A DNA stretch of 64,000 nucleotides from Podospora comata (taxonomy: Eukaryota > Ascomycota > Sordariomycetes > Sordariales > Podosporaceae), in assembly GCA_017354895.1 (NCBI GenBank), contig CP071496.1, positions 3,534,001 to 3,598,000 of the forward strand. The letters are read 5' to 3'. Every line of letters begins with the position of its first letter. Position 1 is the stretch's first letter. The notes under the pieces were generated by a model that saw only the letters and a list, made by a program, of their open reading frames with translations, had not been told where the DNA came from and ran no database searches. Below are positions 44,447 to 55,366 of the stretch, piece by piece. A program made the translations under genes and the position numbers.

Positions 44447-44531
44447 TGGACGAGCTGGGAATCGAACCCAGGACCTTTCGCATACAGGTGAGTATGCTAA
44501 GCGAACGCTCTACCAACTGAGCCACACGCCC
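44447..44531 (-). tRNA. tRNA-Ala(AGC) with intron
   Basis: The minus strand reads as a tRNA of 85 nt with a 12-nt intron after position 37. The acceptor stem GGGCGTG pairs with CTCGTCC with one T-T mismatch at 6-67. It includes the G3-U70 wobble that identifies alanine tRNAs. D-arm GGCTCAGTTGGTAGAGC, anticodon stem TTCGC/GCGAA with loop TTAGCAT (anticodon AGC), T-arm CTGGG-TTCGATT-CCCAG. Discriminator A73 fits alanine. Confidence 0.95.
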
Positions 44532-44882
44532 TATCGTTTGTTGTTGAAGATGTGTTTGGGCCCTGTCCCTTTGATGGGAAGGCGCTTTGGTTTGAGGTCG
44601 GGCTGAATGTAGGTGGTGTAAAGAGATGCGCGATGATGAACGTTGGTGCTGTGTCAAGAAAGCAACAAAGAAACATCTTTTTAACTGCGCTTTTGGCTTG
44701 GAGTTATCTATTGTCCTGCTTCTTTGGGGGTTGGATAAGGGGCACCCACCACCCAAGCAACAATTCAGGGGGTGAAACAAGCCGAGGAAGGGTTAGGGTT
44801 CACCAAAAACAGTCCTGTTTGTCATTGCGTGCCTTCCTTCCTCTCCTCGCGTTTTCCAGGTGACTCGATCTGAAATATTCTT
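44532..44882. other. intergenic
   Basis: tRNA upstream sequence and 3' flank of the NRPS-like gene. No gene seen. Confidence 0.4.
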
Positions 44883-47800
44883 TTAAAATCCCCATTCTTC
44901 CATCCACTTCCTCATCATCCGACCGTTGATCGCACCCATCCCCGCCATCGCCTTGCTCTTCGCCACGGCGTGTCCCGTCGCGAACCTCACCTCGACCTGC
45001 TTGCCCTCCTCTCCGCCTGTGCTGGCAGCAGGTGCCTTGTTTAGTCCCTCGAAGAAGTCGAGGAGTTTCAACGCCGGCATCTGGTCGATCTGCTCATCGG
45101 TGGCTGTGGGGCTAATGCGCTTCAGCTCGTCGACCCAGTCGGTGTAGGGGATTATTCTGATGTTGCGGGTGGGGGAGTAGAACTCTTGGATTCCGGGGAC
45201 GAGGAGGGACCAGGAAACTGTGTGGGGGTTGACGAGGTTGAAGGTTTGGACGGTGGTGGTGGAGCGGTGGTAGGAGGAGAGGGAGAGGTCGACGACGGCG
45301 CGGGCGGCGAGGTCGGTGGGGACCCAGTCGATGGGGGAGGGGAGGGAGGAGGGGAGGTGGAGGGTTGCGGTGGAGGTTTTGAGGAGGGAGGGGAGCCATT
45401 CTTTTGGGCAAAGGTTAGGTGTCTACTCATGGACGGGAGTAGGGGGAAAAGGGCGGCACACCTTGTCGGTTCCAGACACCGGACTTTTCGGCTGCTCCGG
45501 CGAGCTGGCCGACTCGGAGGACGGCGACCGAGTTGATGTGGCCAGCGTGGAGGGCGTTGGATAAGATGGATGCCGCGACGTGTTTTGACTCGCCATATCC
45601 CTGTTTGGCCGGGAGGCTGTTGTCCGGGTCCCAGTCTTCGCCGATGATGATCTCGCTGCCGTCTTCGGGGATGTGGCGAACGGCAGCCCAGTTGAGGATG
45701 CTTGCGACGGAGGAGATGAACACGATGTGAGGTTTGCGAGAGGAGCCTGAAGAAAAGTCGGCGCACTGCTTTGTGCCGGTGATGACGGGCTCAAAAGCCT
45801 CGAGTGGGCTGTTGAAGTTGACGGGCCAGGCATTGATGATGATCATGTCGGTTTGCTGTTGGAGAGAGGCGAAGTCATGAGGGAACTCGAGGCCAAAGTT
45901 GGGTGCCGAGGTTTCACCTGTGAAGTACTGGACTCGGGATGGGGAGATGGAACCAAGACCACGATCGTCAAAAGACTTTTGTTGACGCTCTCGGGCGTTC
46001 ACAGAGCGATTGAGGCAGAAGATCTGGGATATGTCCGGTGTGTCTAGGAGCTCTTTGAGAATGTAACTTCCCAACGATCCGGTCGAGCCGATGAGGAGGA
46101 CGTTGAAGGTTGCGGGTGGTGACTTGGGAGGTGAGGGGGGTGATGCCAACTTCGGGAAGCGCGAATGGCGGTAGATCATGGCTGACATGCGCTCTTCGCG
46201 GGAGACCGCATTCTCAGGGCTTTGGTCTTTTTTAGAAGCACTGACTGCCTTTGCTAACTGGACGACAGTCGGATTGTCATAGACTGTTTTGGCGTTGCAT
46301 TTAAGGCGAGACGAAGTCAGGATACGGCTAAGCTGCAATGCCTGCAATGAGTCGGCGCCCAGTTGGAAAATATTGGCATCATCAGTCAGGCTTGCCGCCC
46401 GACTTCCGAGGACAGAGCGGACGGTTTTCCGAACAAGTTCTTGAACATCATCATTGCTTTGGCCTGCTGCATCAGATTCCTCAACAGCCATTTCCTGCGT
46501 CTTGTAAAGCTGCTCGATCTCGGTTTCGTACAGCTTACACGTCGCCTGTCTCATCATGGAGCCTTTGGAAGCTCGTTTGAACGGCTTCTCTGGCTTGGTC
46601 AACATAATTGTTGACCTCCACACTCTCGCATACGCAGGATACTCGGCGTTGGCCTCCTCGATCAACGGCCAGATCTTGTCGATAAACTCCTCCTTGTCAT
46701 CACCCTGATGATCCTTTGATGGCTCAATCAGTATCCCTGCTTGGAAATGTCCCGCGCCAAGCATCAAAGCCCCTTGAACCCACGGATGGCCATCAACAAT
46801 CTTCTCAAACGCCACCGGGTTGACCTTTTCTCCGTTACTCAAGACAATGATATCATCCAGCCTCCCGACGAACTTCCACAGCCCCTTCTTGGTGGGATGC
46901 TCCTCAAACAGGTCATGAGTCCGCCATTCTTGCAATTCCGGAAAGTTCCAAAAGACAAACTGGTACTTGCCATCTGGACGCCGCTTGATCACCGCCTCTG
47001 CCAAGTTGGGGTTCTCCTCCGTCGGCTCCATCACCATGCCAGCCTCTAGGTTCCACTCGAAATACTGCCAGTCTTTGGGGTCTTTGAGCCGGAGCGTAGG
47101 CATGAAGAAGGCCTCGGTGGATCCGATGCCGTTGTAGAGGGAAGTCACCTCTGAGATTTGGTTCCCGCACGCTTCTGCCAGAGGGGCGCCACCGTAAAAG
47201 ACAAAGTCCAGAGTGGAGAGGACAGAGAGGCCAGTCGGGAGGCGGCAGATGTCCTCTATCATAGAAGGGGCCGAGGCAAGGGCGCTGGGATTGGTCTTGA
47301 CGATACATTCCAGGATCAGCTCCGCTGTGGGTGGCTTGTCGGCTGGGAGGAGGACGATGGGCTTTTGGTAGTGGAGGGCACGGAGGAGGAAGTTTATGCC
47401 AAAGATGTGGAAAAAGGGAGTCACGGATAAGACGAGGCGGGTGAAGAGGAGAGAACAGTGGGTGCTGGTGCGGCCTGGCGGGGTGGGGATCGATGTGATC
47501 GTCTCAAAGGTGGAAAAGACGCCGGCCTTGATGTGGATGGGCTTGGGGAGGCCGGTTGTGCCGCTTGTGTGGAGGATTATGAGAGTCTCATGGTCTGAGT
47601 AGCTAGCCCGTCCCTTTGGAGTTGTCGAAGCGGGGGTGAACGGCATGAGAAGTTCGTCGACGGTTGGGATCTGGAGCATTTGGAGGCTCGGCATGGATGT
47701 CGACAGCTTGGCGATATGAGAAAAGAATTCCCCCGAGCAAAGAAACTTTGAGCATTTTGTTGTCTTGAGGAGCGCCAAGTTCCCCTCTTTTGAGTTACGG

Positions 47801-48084
47801 GGCGACGGTGAAAGGGTCCTGTAGCCTGCCTTGAGGGCGCCGAGAATGACAAAGGGGTACCGGATATCATTGATACCCATGTAGGCAAGCACCTCCTCAG
47901 TCTCTCCTGGCCCAAATTTCCGGACGATGAAATCAGACGTCGCGTCGACGGCATTTTTGAGGAGGGAAAAGGTGATGTCCTCCCAGCCGGCTTCTCCTTG
48001 GAATGAAGTCACGGGGGTTTTGGCCCACACGTCGTTCGGCTTGTCTACGGCCAGACGGTCGACAAGGACGGTAGGGGACAACAT
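44883..48084 (-). CDS. NRPS-like adenylate-forming reductase (A-T-R), 1046 aa
   Basis: Exon 1 is 48084-45462 and exon 2 is 45400-44883; the 61-nt intron restores the usual NRQEWLPSL and IDWVPTDLAAR sequence. The adenylation domain spans about 20-520 (HTSGTTGLPKP at 172-182, YNGIGSTE, GRLDDIIVLSNGEKVNP). The carrier domain has phosphopantetheine Ser579 in LGADSLQALQL. The reductase domain starts near 660 with the NAD(P)H motif GSTGSLG and has the catalytic YGESK motif. There is no condensation domain. Such enzymes activate a carboxylic acid (aryl, keto or amino) and release it as an aldehyde or alcohol. The neighbouring FAD oxidase and a palindromic element upstream suggest a small biosynthetic locus. 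Substrate not predictable here. Confidence 0.92.
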
Positions 48085-48569
48085 GTTGAACGACGAGTTT
48101 CTTGAAGACTTCTTGTGAAGATATGGAATTGCCCAGGTTATGGGGGTGTTTTATCTCGCGCTTGGAGGTCCGTGGCGACCGTGTTCAGACATTCATGACG
48201 TGCATTCACGTCATGTCTCGGCCAGACCCTGAAGGCCACTCACTCATCGGATCCTCATCTCAACTTTTGTGGTCTGAACATGCAGAGTGGACTCCGACAC
48301 CACGCAGGCGGTACCCGTGCTACGGATAGGTCAAAGTCATGCACGGCCCGAGGATGATCATCTGATATCGAACACATCATGATCCGAATCACGGTTTCGG
48401 GTAGTGGGCGTTCTCAGCTAGCACTTTCATGACAGACACGGCCTATGGCTGCTGCAGACAAGAGACATTTCATGCGGTGCTTACCGGCGTGGCGTTCTAC
48501 CAACACAAAACGTCTGTTGAGGTGGTTTGGAAACAAGCCTTTCAGAGATATCTAGGTACACAGGAACAC
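48085..48569. promoter_or_regulatory. promoter region of the NRPS-like gene
   Basis: Lies between the NRPS-like start and the 3' end of the FAD oxidase, both on the minus strand. It holds the inverted repeat at 48194-48215. No gene supported. Confidence 0.45.
48194..48215. promoter_or_regulatory. perfect inverted repeat CATGACGTG-N4-CACGTCATG
   Basis: Two 9-bp arms separated by CATT, each containing a bZIP-type TGACGTG half-site. It is 110 nt upstream of the NRPS-like ATG. Operator-like; the binding factor is unknown. Confidence 0.5.
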
Positions 48570-50477
48570 TCAAGGCTTTTTGCACAAGCGCCCGTTCTGA
48601 GTCGGCAGCCCCGGCAGCTGTCCTTCTACCTCCCAGTCCTCGCTTCCGACAGCTGTATGCGCGTAGAACAAGCCGGTCGGATCATACTTCTTCTTCAGCT
48701 GGAGCAGTCTCGGATAGTGCGAGCCGTAGAAAGACTGTTGCCAGTTCGGCTCATTGATGTCACCCTCGGACAGGTAGCTTCCCGCCCCTGGGCTCACCTG
48801 TCTCCACCTCGCCATCCAGTCATTCGTCAAAATGTTGCTCTGCGCTTGGATGACGGTAGGGCTGGCATCGGCAGGCCAGGCAGCTGCGAGAATGAAGAAG
48901 CCGGTTGTCTCTCTCCAGGCGGGGTTGACACTGTTGGTCTGGTTCACGGCTGAGTTGGGGGCAGCACGAATGTTGTAGCCAATCAAGATACCGCCTGCCT
49001 CGACGGCATAGCGCACAGCAGCCATCGTTTCGTTCCTCTTGGTTGGGTTGATGAAGTTGTCTTTTGGGAAGAGCCGAGATGCGGCGCGGTTGTCAGCCCC
49101 TCCCACGTTCTCTGGGGGGAAAGTGCCAGAGTGCGCTTGGTATAAGCTGGGGTATTCGTTCCAGACAGGATCAATAGAAATGCCGAGATTGGCGAGGTCG
49201 TCCAAGAAGGGCTGGATAAGAGGTTGGAATTGAACGAGCGTCATGTTGCCTCCCCACAGGGGGTTCATGCTGAAGAAGAACTGGCCCGGGCCAATATTCA
49301 CAATGAGCCAGTACCCGTAGGCGCCGACCGCAGTGAAGGTGTCGAAATAGGTTGTGTATGCTTCCACACCAGCCCAGAAAGTGTCCGCTGTGACATTGGG
49401 GGAGGTGCCAAAGACGAAGCCGAGAGTCGAAACGGGGATCTGAGGGTAGGCCTTGACAGTCACCGAGGTGACCACGCCATAGGTGCTGCCACCGCCTCCT
49501 CGGAGAGCCCAGAACAGATCGGGGTACGAGCTTTGGCTGGCGGTGACGAAACGACCGTTGGGAAGTACGATGTCGAGCGAGAGAACTTGGTCGGCACCCA
49601 TGCCTACAAGCGAAGACATGGGGGAGTGGCCACCTCCGGCGATATACCCGCCCGCCATGCCCACAGTTCTGCACTCACCGCCAACGACGGTGACGTTGTG
49701 TGCCTCGGCAGCTTGATAGACTTCCTCTGTCTCTACCCCGGAACCGAGCTTGAGAGCTGGCCCCGAGTGTCCGTTGCAGGTGTAATCCGGAATGTACTGG
49801 ATATCTTTGAGCTTGTGAGTCCAGACAGACAGCGAACCAGCACCCATAGACTTGTCGGCGAAATCATGACCCGTGTTCTTCACCACCAGCCGGATGTTGG
49901 TTGCGCGAGCAAAGTTGAGTGCCAGCTGAATCTGGGATACCTTGGTAACGGCGACGGAATAGGAAGCATACCCTCCCAAGGTGCAGTTGTCGTAGATCTG
50001 GCTGGGGTGATCCAAGGGCATACAGGTTTGCCCTTGCCAGAGCGGGAACATGGCCGAAGTTGGGTCCTCGACATGGAGCTGCGGTCTGTTCCAGTTTGTT
50101 TTGACGTATTCACACTGAGCGGCGTCGTACTGAGGCCAGTCGCTGTAGCATGGAGCGGCGAGGGGAACTGTCTTGATGAGCGCGCCCCCGAGCGTCAGGT
50201 TGAGGAGGTTCCACACTGAGTTGGATGGCCAGAGGGGATCTCCGGGGAAGGTTTTGCATCTCGGTCTTGGGATGCCACCGATGATTGTGGAGCTCGCCGG
50301 CGTGCCCTCGACGGGACCAAAGTCAAAGAGCTCTGCGTTGGTGGTGCTGTTGATGGCCGCTTTGGTCAAGACATTGTTCTCCCAGGAGAAACCGGAGGGG
50401 CATGTTGCCGTCGTTTGGTCAGCTAGAACAGTTAGTACAGCTGCGACAGTTGTCGCCCGGAGGTTGACTGTGACCAT
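48570..50477 (-). CDS. secreted FAD-linked oxidase, berberine-bridge/AA7 type, 635 aa
   Basis: Single exon. The frame opens at 50618, but Met at 50477 starts a signal-peptide-like MVTVNLRATTVAAVLTVLAD, so it is preferred. VAO/PCMH-type FAD domain: the LVVKNTGHDF histidine and the GGECRTVGMAGG cysteine match the two covalent FAD attachment points of bicovalent enzymes. GGGHSPMSSLVGMGADQVLS continues the domain. The C-terminal BBE segment ends NWQQSFYGSHYPRLLQLKKKYDPTGLFYAHTAVGSE, the usual BBE closing motif. Oxidises sugars, alcohols or small metabolites with O2. It is adjacent to the NRPS-like reductase on the same strand and could tailor its product. Confidence 0.9.
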   Translation of the reverse strand: MVTVNLRATTVAAVLTVLADQTTATCPSGFSWENNVLTKAAINSTTNAELFDFGPVEGTPASSTIIGGIPRPRCKTFPGDPLWPSNSVWNLLNLTLGGALIKTVPLAAPCYSDWPQYDAAQCEYVKTNWNRPQLHVEDPTSAMFPLWQGQTCMPLDHPSQIYDNCTLGGYASYSVAVTKVSQIQLALNFARATNIRLVVKNTGHDFADKSMGAGSLSVWTHKLKDIQYIPDYTCNGHSGPALKLGSGVETEEVYQAAEAHNVTVVGGECRTVGMAGGYIAGGGHSPMSSLVGMGADQVLSLDIVLPNGRFVTASQSSYPDLFWALRGGGGSTYGVVTSVTVKAYPQIPVSTLGFVFGTSPNVTADTFWAGVEAYTTYFDTFTAVGAYGYWLIVNIGPGQFFFSMNPLWGGNMTLVQFQPLIQPFLDDLANLGISIDPVWNEYPSLYQAHSGTFPPENVGGADNRAASRLFPKDNFINPTKRNETMAAVRYAVEAGGILIGYNIRAAPNSAVNQTNSVNPAWRETTGFFILAAAWPADASPTVIQAQSNILTNDWMARWRQVSPGAGSYLSEGDINEPNWQQSFYGSHYPRLLQLKKKYDPTGLFYAHTAVGSEDWEVEGQLPGLPTQNGRLCKKP

Positions 50478-51346
50478 GTTGAGGCCGCTGAGAGGATTAT
50501 GAGTGAAGCTATTAGGGAGGGATGAACTCACCGAACCAACGATGTCGGCCTTTATAGGAGTTGTCCCCCCTCCTCCCGAAGAATCCCAGCCAAAGCACAA
50601 CCTGCAGCACAATGGCATGGTTTTGAAGAACGAACCATACCGAAAATACTACCCAAGACTGGACTAACGCTGCCACAAGGCCCCGGACTGGCTACCGGCC
50701 CAGACAGGGACCCCTTTCCCCGCAGGTCACCCCCTTGCGGTTAACAGGGGCAGTCCACTGGGAACCAATTGGGAACGATGTCCGCTGCAGTCGTTCACCG
50801 CGCGGCGGTGGCCGGAATTTCAATTGAGCTAGCTGCTGACTTGCATTCGCAGGTACAGTACAAGGCATATAACGGCATTGGGCCAAATTTCCACGTGAGA
50901 TATCAGCCGGTGCCGGGTTACACGACAGAGCATTCTACGCCACTTTCCCGGGTCGCCGATAGGATGTTGGAGGGTGTAGGTTTTCCAAGCGAAGAAAATA
51001 TCACAAACCAACATCCCGTCTCGGCGGTCCTTTATCAGCTGGAAAAGTGGTCCGAGTCGGATCTCCGGTTCTTGAGCGGCACCATGTGCATGCCTTATTG
51101 GATTCGCCCTCAATGGAATTAGAAGATAGGTGTATGACATATTCGAGGAAAGGTAAGAAAGAGTGTCTGATCGATTTACTAGAACGGAAACGAACATTGG
51201 AGACAGTACGGGCGGTGTACAGAAAATAGAAAACCTCCCTTTCCTCCGCAAAGCTTGGCCAAACTGCTCGTGTACTTGCTGACCCTCCAGATTGCCACAC
51301 TTCCAATAGCTTCCTGCACTTCACCATGGCCTTTACATGACGGGAA
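50478..51346. other. intergenic
   Basis: Promoter side of the FAD oxidase and 3' flank of the next secreted-protein gene. Overlapping frames on both strands have no domain signal. Confidence 0.4.
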
Positions 51347-51886
51347 TCAAGGGGCATTGACAACCTTGAGCTCCAACCCAGCCCGATCACCACCCTCATC
51401 AGTGTTGTGCACCGTATTCTTGATCATCCCATCCGTGTTCTTGAAGACCCGACGCGAGCCCTCAATCTTCCCGTCGAGATCCTTGGTGCTGGTGCTGGTC
51501 CCCTCAAACAGCAGCATCTGGTAGTTGACAAGCACCGACAAGTCAGAAGGGCGAAGCGTCAGGGTCAAGTGCACCTCAACGCGGATCTCGCCGCCGACTC
51601 TGGCCTCGTAGGTGACTTTCTGGGTGTACCCAGTCTTGGTGCCGACGATGACGGGGGCGAGGGTGTGGGTGCGGGTGTATGTTCTGTGGTTGACCGGCCA
51701 GGGCTCGTCGTCGCGGATGACGAGGGTGGAGGAGAGGTTGATGGTGCGGGAGACGACCTTTTCTCGGGCGGAGAGGTCGGTGGGCGAGCGGACTTCGATG
51801 GCTGAGACAGGGGCCGGGACCGGGGCCGGGGCTGGGGAGGCTTGGATGGCCGTGAGGAGGCCGAGGAGAAGGAGTGAGAGCTTCAT
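51347..51886 (-). CDS. secreted protein of unknown function, 179 aa
   Basis: Single exon. MKLSLLLLGLLTAIQAS is a signal peptide followed by a Pro/Ala-rich pro-segment. The remainder is beta-rich with no cysteine, containing TYEARVGGEIRVEVHLTLTL. It may form a beta-sandwich. Family not recognised. Confidence 0.65.
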   Translation of the reverse strand: MKLSLLLLGLLTAIQASPAPAPVPAPVSAIEVRSPTDLSAREKVVSRTINLSSTLVIRDDEPWPVNHRTYTRTHTLAPVIVGTKTGYTQKVTYEARVGGEIRVEVHLTLTLRPSDLSVLVNYQMLLFEGTSTSTKDLDGKIEGSRRVFKNTDGMIKNTVHNTDEGGDRAGLELKVVNAP

Positions 51887-52800
51887 TTTGGGGTGAATAG
51901 ATGGGGCGGTTCAACAATAAAGGTTGGCGATTGTGAGACTTGTGTTTAGTGCTTAGGTGTTGAGTTTGAGTTGATGAGGTGAGAGTCGACATGTCGTGAG
52001 GACGGGTGCTTGTACTTTATAGACGAGAAAAGCTCCTGTCTTTGGGTCTTGTCCCTCCCAGGATGCCTCTTCTTTCAGCCATGAACCGCTCATGATCATC
52101 AGAGGCGTCTCATCATTTCAGCCAGGCAAAAATAATACTATCACGAGCAAGAAGTCAACAGCCTTCGGCATGCTTCGGAAATCCGACAGACGTCTTGGCG
52201 TACATCCGCGCAAGCATTGGTTCAACAACAGGCGTCTTGTTATGAGTTCGGCGTTGATGATATTCCTATGTCTCTCCCGCCTGGCTTAACACCGCCCGAC
52301 AAAAGCATGCGTATCTAGGATGAATACCATTCCCATCTCATTGAACGTTTTGGGCAAGCCATCTATCTGACAGTGGCTGTGGCGTGGCAGCTGTTGGTGG
52401 TGTAACAAACTCTGGGTGGTTTTCGAAAAGACAATTGGTGAACACCATCAGCCGCAAATCCGAAAATCATTTCCAGAAACACATGAGACTTTGAGGCTGA
52501 TTCTTGTAGCTGCGGCTGGTTAGATAATGATGAAAGGGGCATAACACCGAGTTATCATCACAGATCCCAAAAGCAGGGAATCGATGCTGGGCAGTCAGCC
52601 GCAGCTCTCCTTAATCTTGGCGACACAATGGTTGATGATGAGGACTGTCTTCGACTGGCTGCATCCGTGAATTTATCTATGAACTAGAAATAAAAGCACT
52701 TGAATGTTCAGTCCGACAACCTAGATGTCTGCCCCAACTGAGCCTTATATACTATGGTTGGCAGCTGCTATCTCACAAGTGTCCTCAGGTTTCAACCCAT
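51887..52800. other. intergenic
   Basis: No gene supported. Includes the promoter of the 179-aa secreted-protein gene and the 3' flank of the PQQ-type gene. Confidence 0.4.
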
Positions 52801-53913
52801 TCAACGGGGAGTGAGCTTGAGAAGTCTTCCACCGGCACCATCCTCCAGCACCCACAATGCGCCATCAGACCCCTGTCGGACACAGCGAATGCGTCGTCCG
52901 AGTGAGATGCGCTGAGCCTCCCGCGCCGTGTTGCCGGTAATCTCCACGCGCACCAAGCCCTGAGCTCCGAGGGCACTGATGATGGCATTGCCCCTCCAGT
53001 TGCGGAACAGGTCACCCTTGTAGATAATCACGCTGGATGGGGAAATGACGGGGTTCCAGAAGGCTTTGGGCGCAATGAACTCAGGGCGTGTATTGTGGTT
53101 CGGGATAGGCCGGCCGTCGTAGTGGTTGCCCTGGGACACAATCGGCCACCCATAGTTGCCGCCTCTCTCAATCAGGTTGAGCTCATCACCGCCCATCGGT
53201 CCCATCTCAACCTCCCAAAGACGGCCCTGCTCGTCGAAGTCGATGCCCAGGGGGTTGCGGACACCCAGTGCCCAGACTTGGCTACCGACTGTGCCAGTGA
53301 ACGGGTTGCCGGCCGCGACCGTTCCGTCGTCGTTCAAGCGGATGATCTTGCCGAGGTTGGAAGTCATGGACTGAGCAGGGTCAAACTGCTGCCTCTCGCC
53401 GGATGAGATCCAGAGGGTAGAGTTGGAGTCGAAGAGGATGCGGTGGGCGAAGTGACCGTCGCCGTTGACCTTTTGCGACTGGCGCCAGATGACCTCGACG
53501 TTTTGCAGAGCGCCGCCGCCGCTGGTGTTGAGCACCAGCCTGGCCCGCGCAACCGCAGCGCCAGACCCTCCGGTGCCGGCTTCGGCATAGCTGATGTATA
53601 CCAGGTTGTTCTCAGAGAAGCGGGGGTGCAGGGCGACGTCTCCGAATCCACCCTGGCCTCCGTAGCGGACTGAAGGCACACCGGTGATTGTGCCCTTGGC
53701 TTTGGTGTTTGGATCAACAAGACGCAGCTGGCCCCTCTTCTCGGTCACGAGGATGCGGTTATCGGGCAGGAAAGCAAGAGCCCATGGTTCGGCAAAGTCG
53801 GTGATCGCTGCCGTGTTGAATGGGGAGTTCTGACGAGCTGTCACGGTCGATGGTGCTGCCCAAGCACCGGTTACCAACGCCAGGGCGTAGGCGGTAGAAA
53901 GTCCGAATCTCAT
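52801..53913 (-). CDS. secreted PQQ-type sugar dehydrogenase-like beta-propeller, 370 aa
   Basis: Single exon. MRFGLSTAYALALVTGAWA is a signal peptide. The mature protein matches the soluble glucose/sorbosone dehydrogenase fold: EPWALAFLPDNRILVTEKRGQLRLVD, VRYGGQGGFGDVALHP, NGDGHFAHRILFD (likely active-site His), SGERQQFDPAQSM, GVRNPLGIDFDEQGRLWEVEMGP, GGDELNLIERGGNYGWP, and FRNWRGNAIISAL near the end. Bacterial members are PQQ-dependent aldose sugar dehydrogenases; fungal members are secreted and may oxidise sugars if PQQ is available. Length is typical. Confidence 0.88.
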   Translation of the reverse strand: MRFGLSTAYALALVTGAWAAPSTVTARQNSPFNTAAITDFAEPWALAFLPDNRILVTEKRGQLRLVDPNTKAKGTITGVPSVRYGGQGGFGDVALHPRFSENNLVYISYAEAGTGGSGAAVARARLVLNTSGGGALQNVEVIWRQSQKVNGDGHFAHRILFDSNSTLWISSGERQQFDPAQSMTSNLGKIIRLNDDGTVAAGNPFTGTVGSQVWALGVRNPLGIDFDEQGRLWEVEMGPMGGDELNLIERGGNYGWPIVSQGNHYDGRPIPNHNTRPEFIAPKAFWNPVISPSSVIIYKGDLFRNWRGNAIISALGAQGLVRVEITGNTAREAQRISLGRRIRCVRQGSDGALWVLEDGAGGRLLKLTPR

Positions 53914-54728
53914 GGTTACTGGCTCTTTGCTATTCAGTGCCTGGCCAGAAAAGAGGTGACAGCCTCTTCAGGGTGTTTGGGCAGATGGGTCGAATTATAT
54001 AGAAGCTGTTGTTACTCAGTGCTTGTTATGGGAATTAGGTCGGTTGGTGCTGCGGCAATAGCCTATTCAAGAAACCAAGAGATCAACAACTCCTGACCTT
54101 GTTCAGGCTCTTCGCACGTATTGGTGGACTTATAGCCGATAAACAAACAGGTAGAGAATACCACTCCGCAGTTCTTGTCCCGGGTCTTGGCTGGTCGGTG
54201 GTGTATGAAAGAGGCAAGTGACCTCTCACCTCCAGGGGCGCCGGGATTATTAACATATATATGCTATAGCTGTGACTTCTTGGCGGGTTGGCACCTTTCT
54301 TGGCAGGCTTTTGCCATGTGTAGACCGGCACTTGTGGCGATCGATCTCTTGTCCCAGGCGATACGGCCGGAAGGATTGTCGAATACGCCCAGTTGTGCTG
54401 CGTACCGTGGGACCTTGGGGAATGCAATGACGTCGTTGCAAGGAATGAAGAGGGTGGTGGTTAAGTGAGACAGAGCTGAAGGGATCTGGTATCAGGGGCT
54501 CGCTCCTATTATAGGTGTCTGACCGAACCGATGACGTTTGCTATAAAGTAGTAATCATGCCGGTGACAATGCGCATGGATTTGGAAGGCCAGGGTAGGCA
54601 CTGGTTGACCTGCCTGTCTCGAACTTTCACTTTCTTCACTTTCTTCGATAAGAGTGCATGCAGTCTGATACCCAACCGTTGACAAATCTCCAATTCTTTC
54701 ATCATAGATACACGCGCGCCGACAGTCT
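53914..54728. other. intergenic
   Basis: Promoter of the PQQ-type gene. No gene supported. Confidence 0.4.
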
Positions 54729-55366
54729 TTACAGTGCCGTCACACTCCCCGCTCCAATCGTAACATCAACTGGCGCGCATTTGATCTCGCGCGCGCTGTA
54801 TATTTGTCCAGGCGTCCAGCTAGGATTCTCCGTTGTCACGTCGGTGCATGACAGGGTTAAGGTGGTCGCTCCGCTCACAGAAAACAGCCTGCTCATGTAT
54901 GTCAGTGAGCTGGCTACCAGGTATACATAATGCATTGGGTAACCTACTTGTCACTGCAATCAATAGTCTCACTGATCTCCAACGTGCCAGCAGGTCTGCT
55001 GAATTTGAATCCAACCTTCGCCCCAACCGGCACACCAGTTCCCGCCAGTGTGCACGCATACTCGACGGTCCCATAGAAGAAGTCGGACAGCTGGCTGCTA
55101 GAGGCACTGCACGAAGCGGTGTAGGGCACGACATCGTTGGAAACGTTAAAATTGACATAACCCCACGAGTTCTGGTGAGCCGGGTTGGTGAAGACGTAAG
55201 AGGCATGGAAGTCGAAGTCGTCGACTGTCCATTTCAAGGCCTCGAGCGTCTTTGTGCACGTTTTGATTGGATCTGGAGGCCCCCCGCATTTACCGTCTCT
55301 TCGTTTGTGTGGGGTGGCGGTCGAGAAGCTCAGGAGCGTTATAAGGGTGACGACGGAGGCTTTCAT
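54729..55366 (-). CDS. small secreted Cys-rich protein, 192 aa
   Basis: Exon 1 55366-54948 and exon 2 54888-54729; the intron starts GTAGGT and ends GAGCAG and gives the smooth join IDCSDK-LFSVSG. MKASVVTLITLLSFSTATP is a signal peptide, then a KRR pro-site. The mature domain has paired Cys and many aromatic residues (WTVDDFDFHASYVF, WGYVNFNVSN, FYGTVEYACT, CAPVDV). The beta-rich pattern resembles AA1-like/Alt a 1-type fungal secreted proteins, but I cannot confirm that. The unspliced frame ends right at the donor, so exon 2 is easily missed. Confidence 0.75.

Noticed and set aside
49224-50219. 331-codon plus-strand frame
   Set aside because: Antisense shadow of the FAD oxidase.
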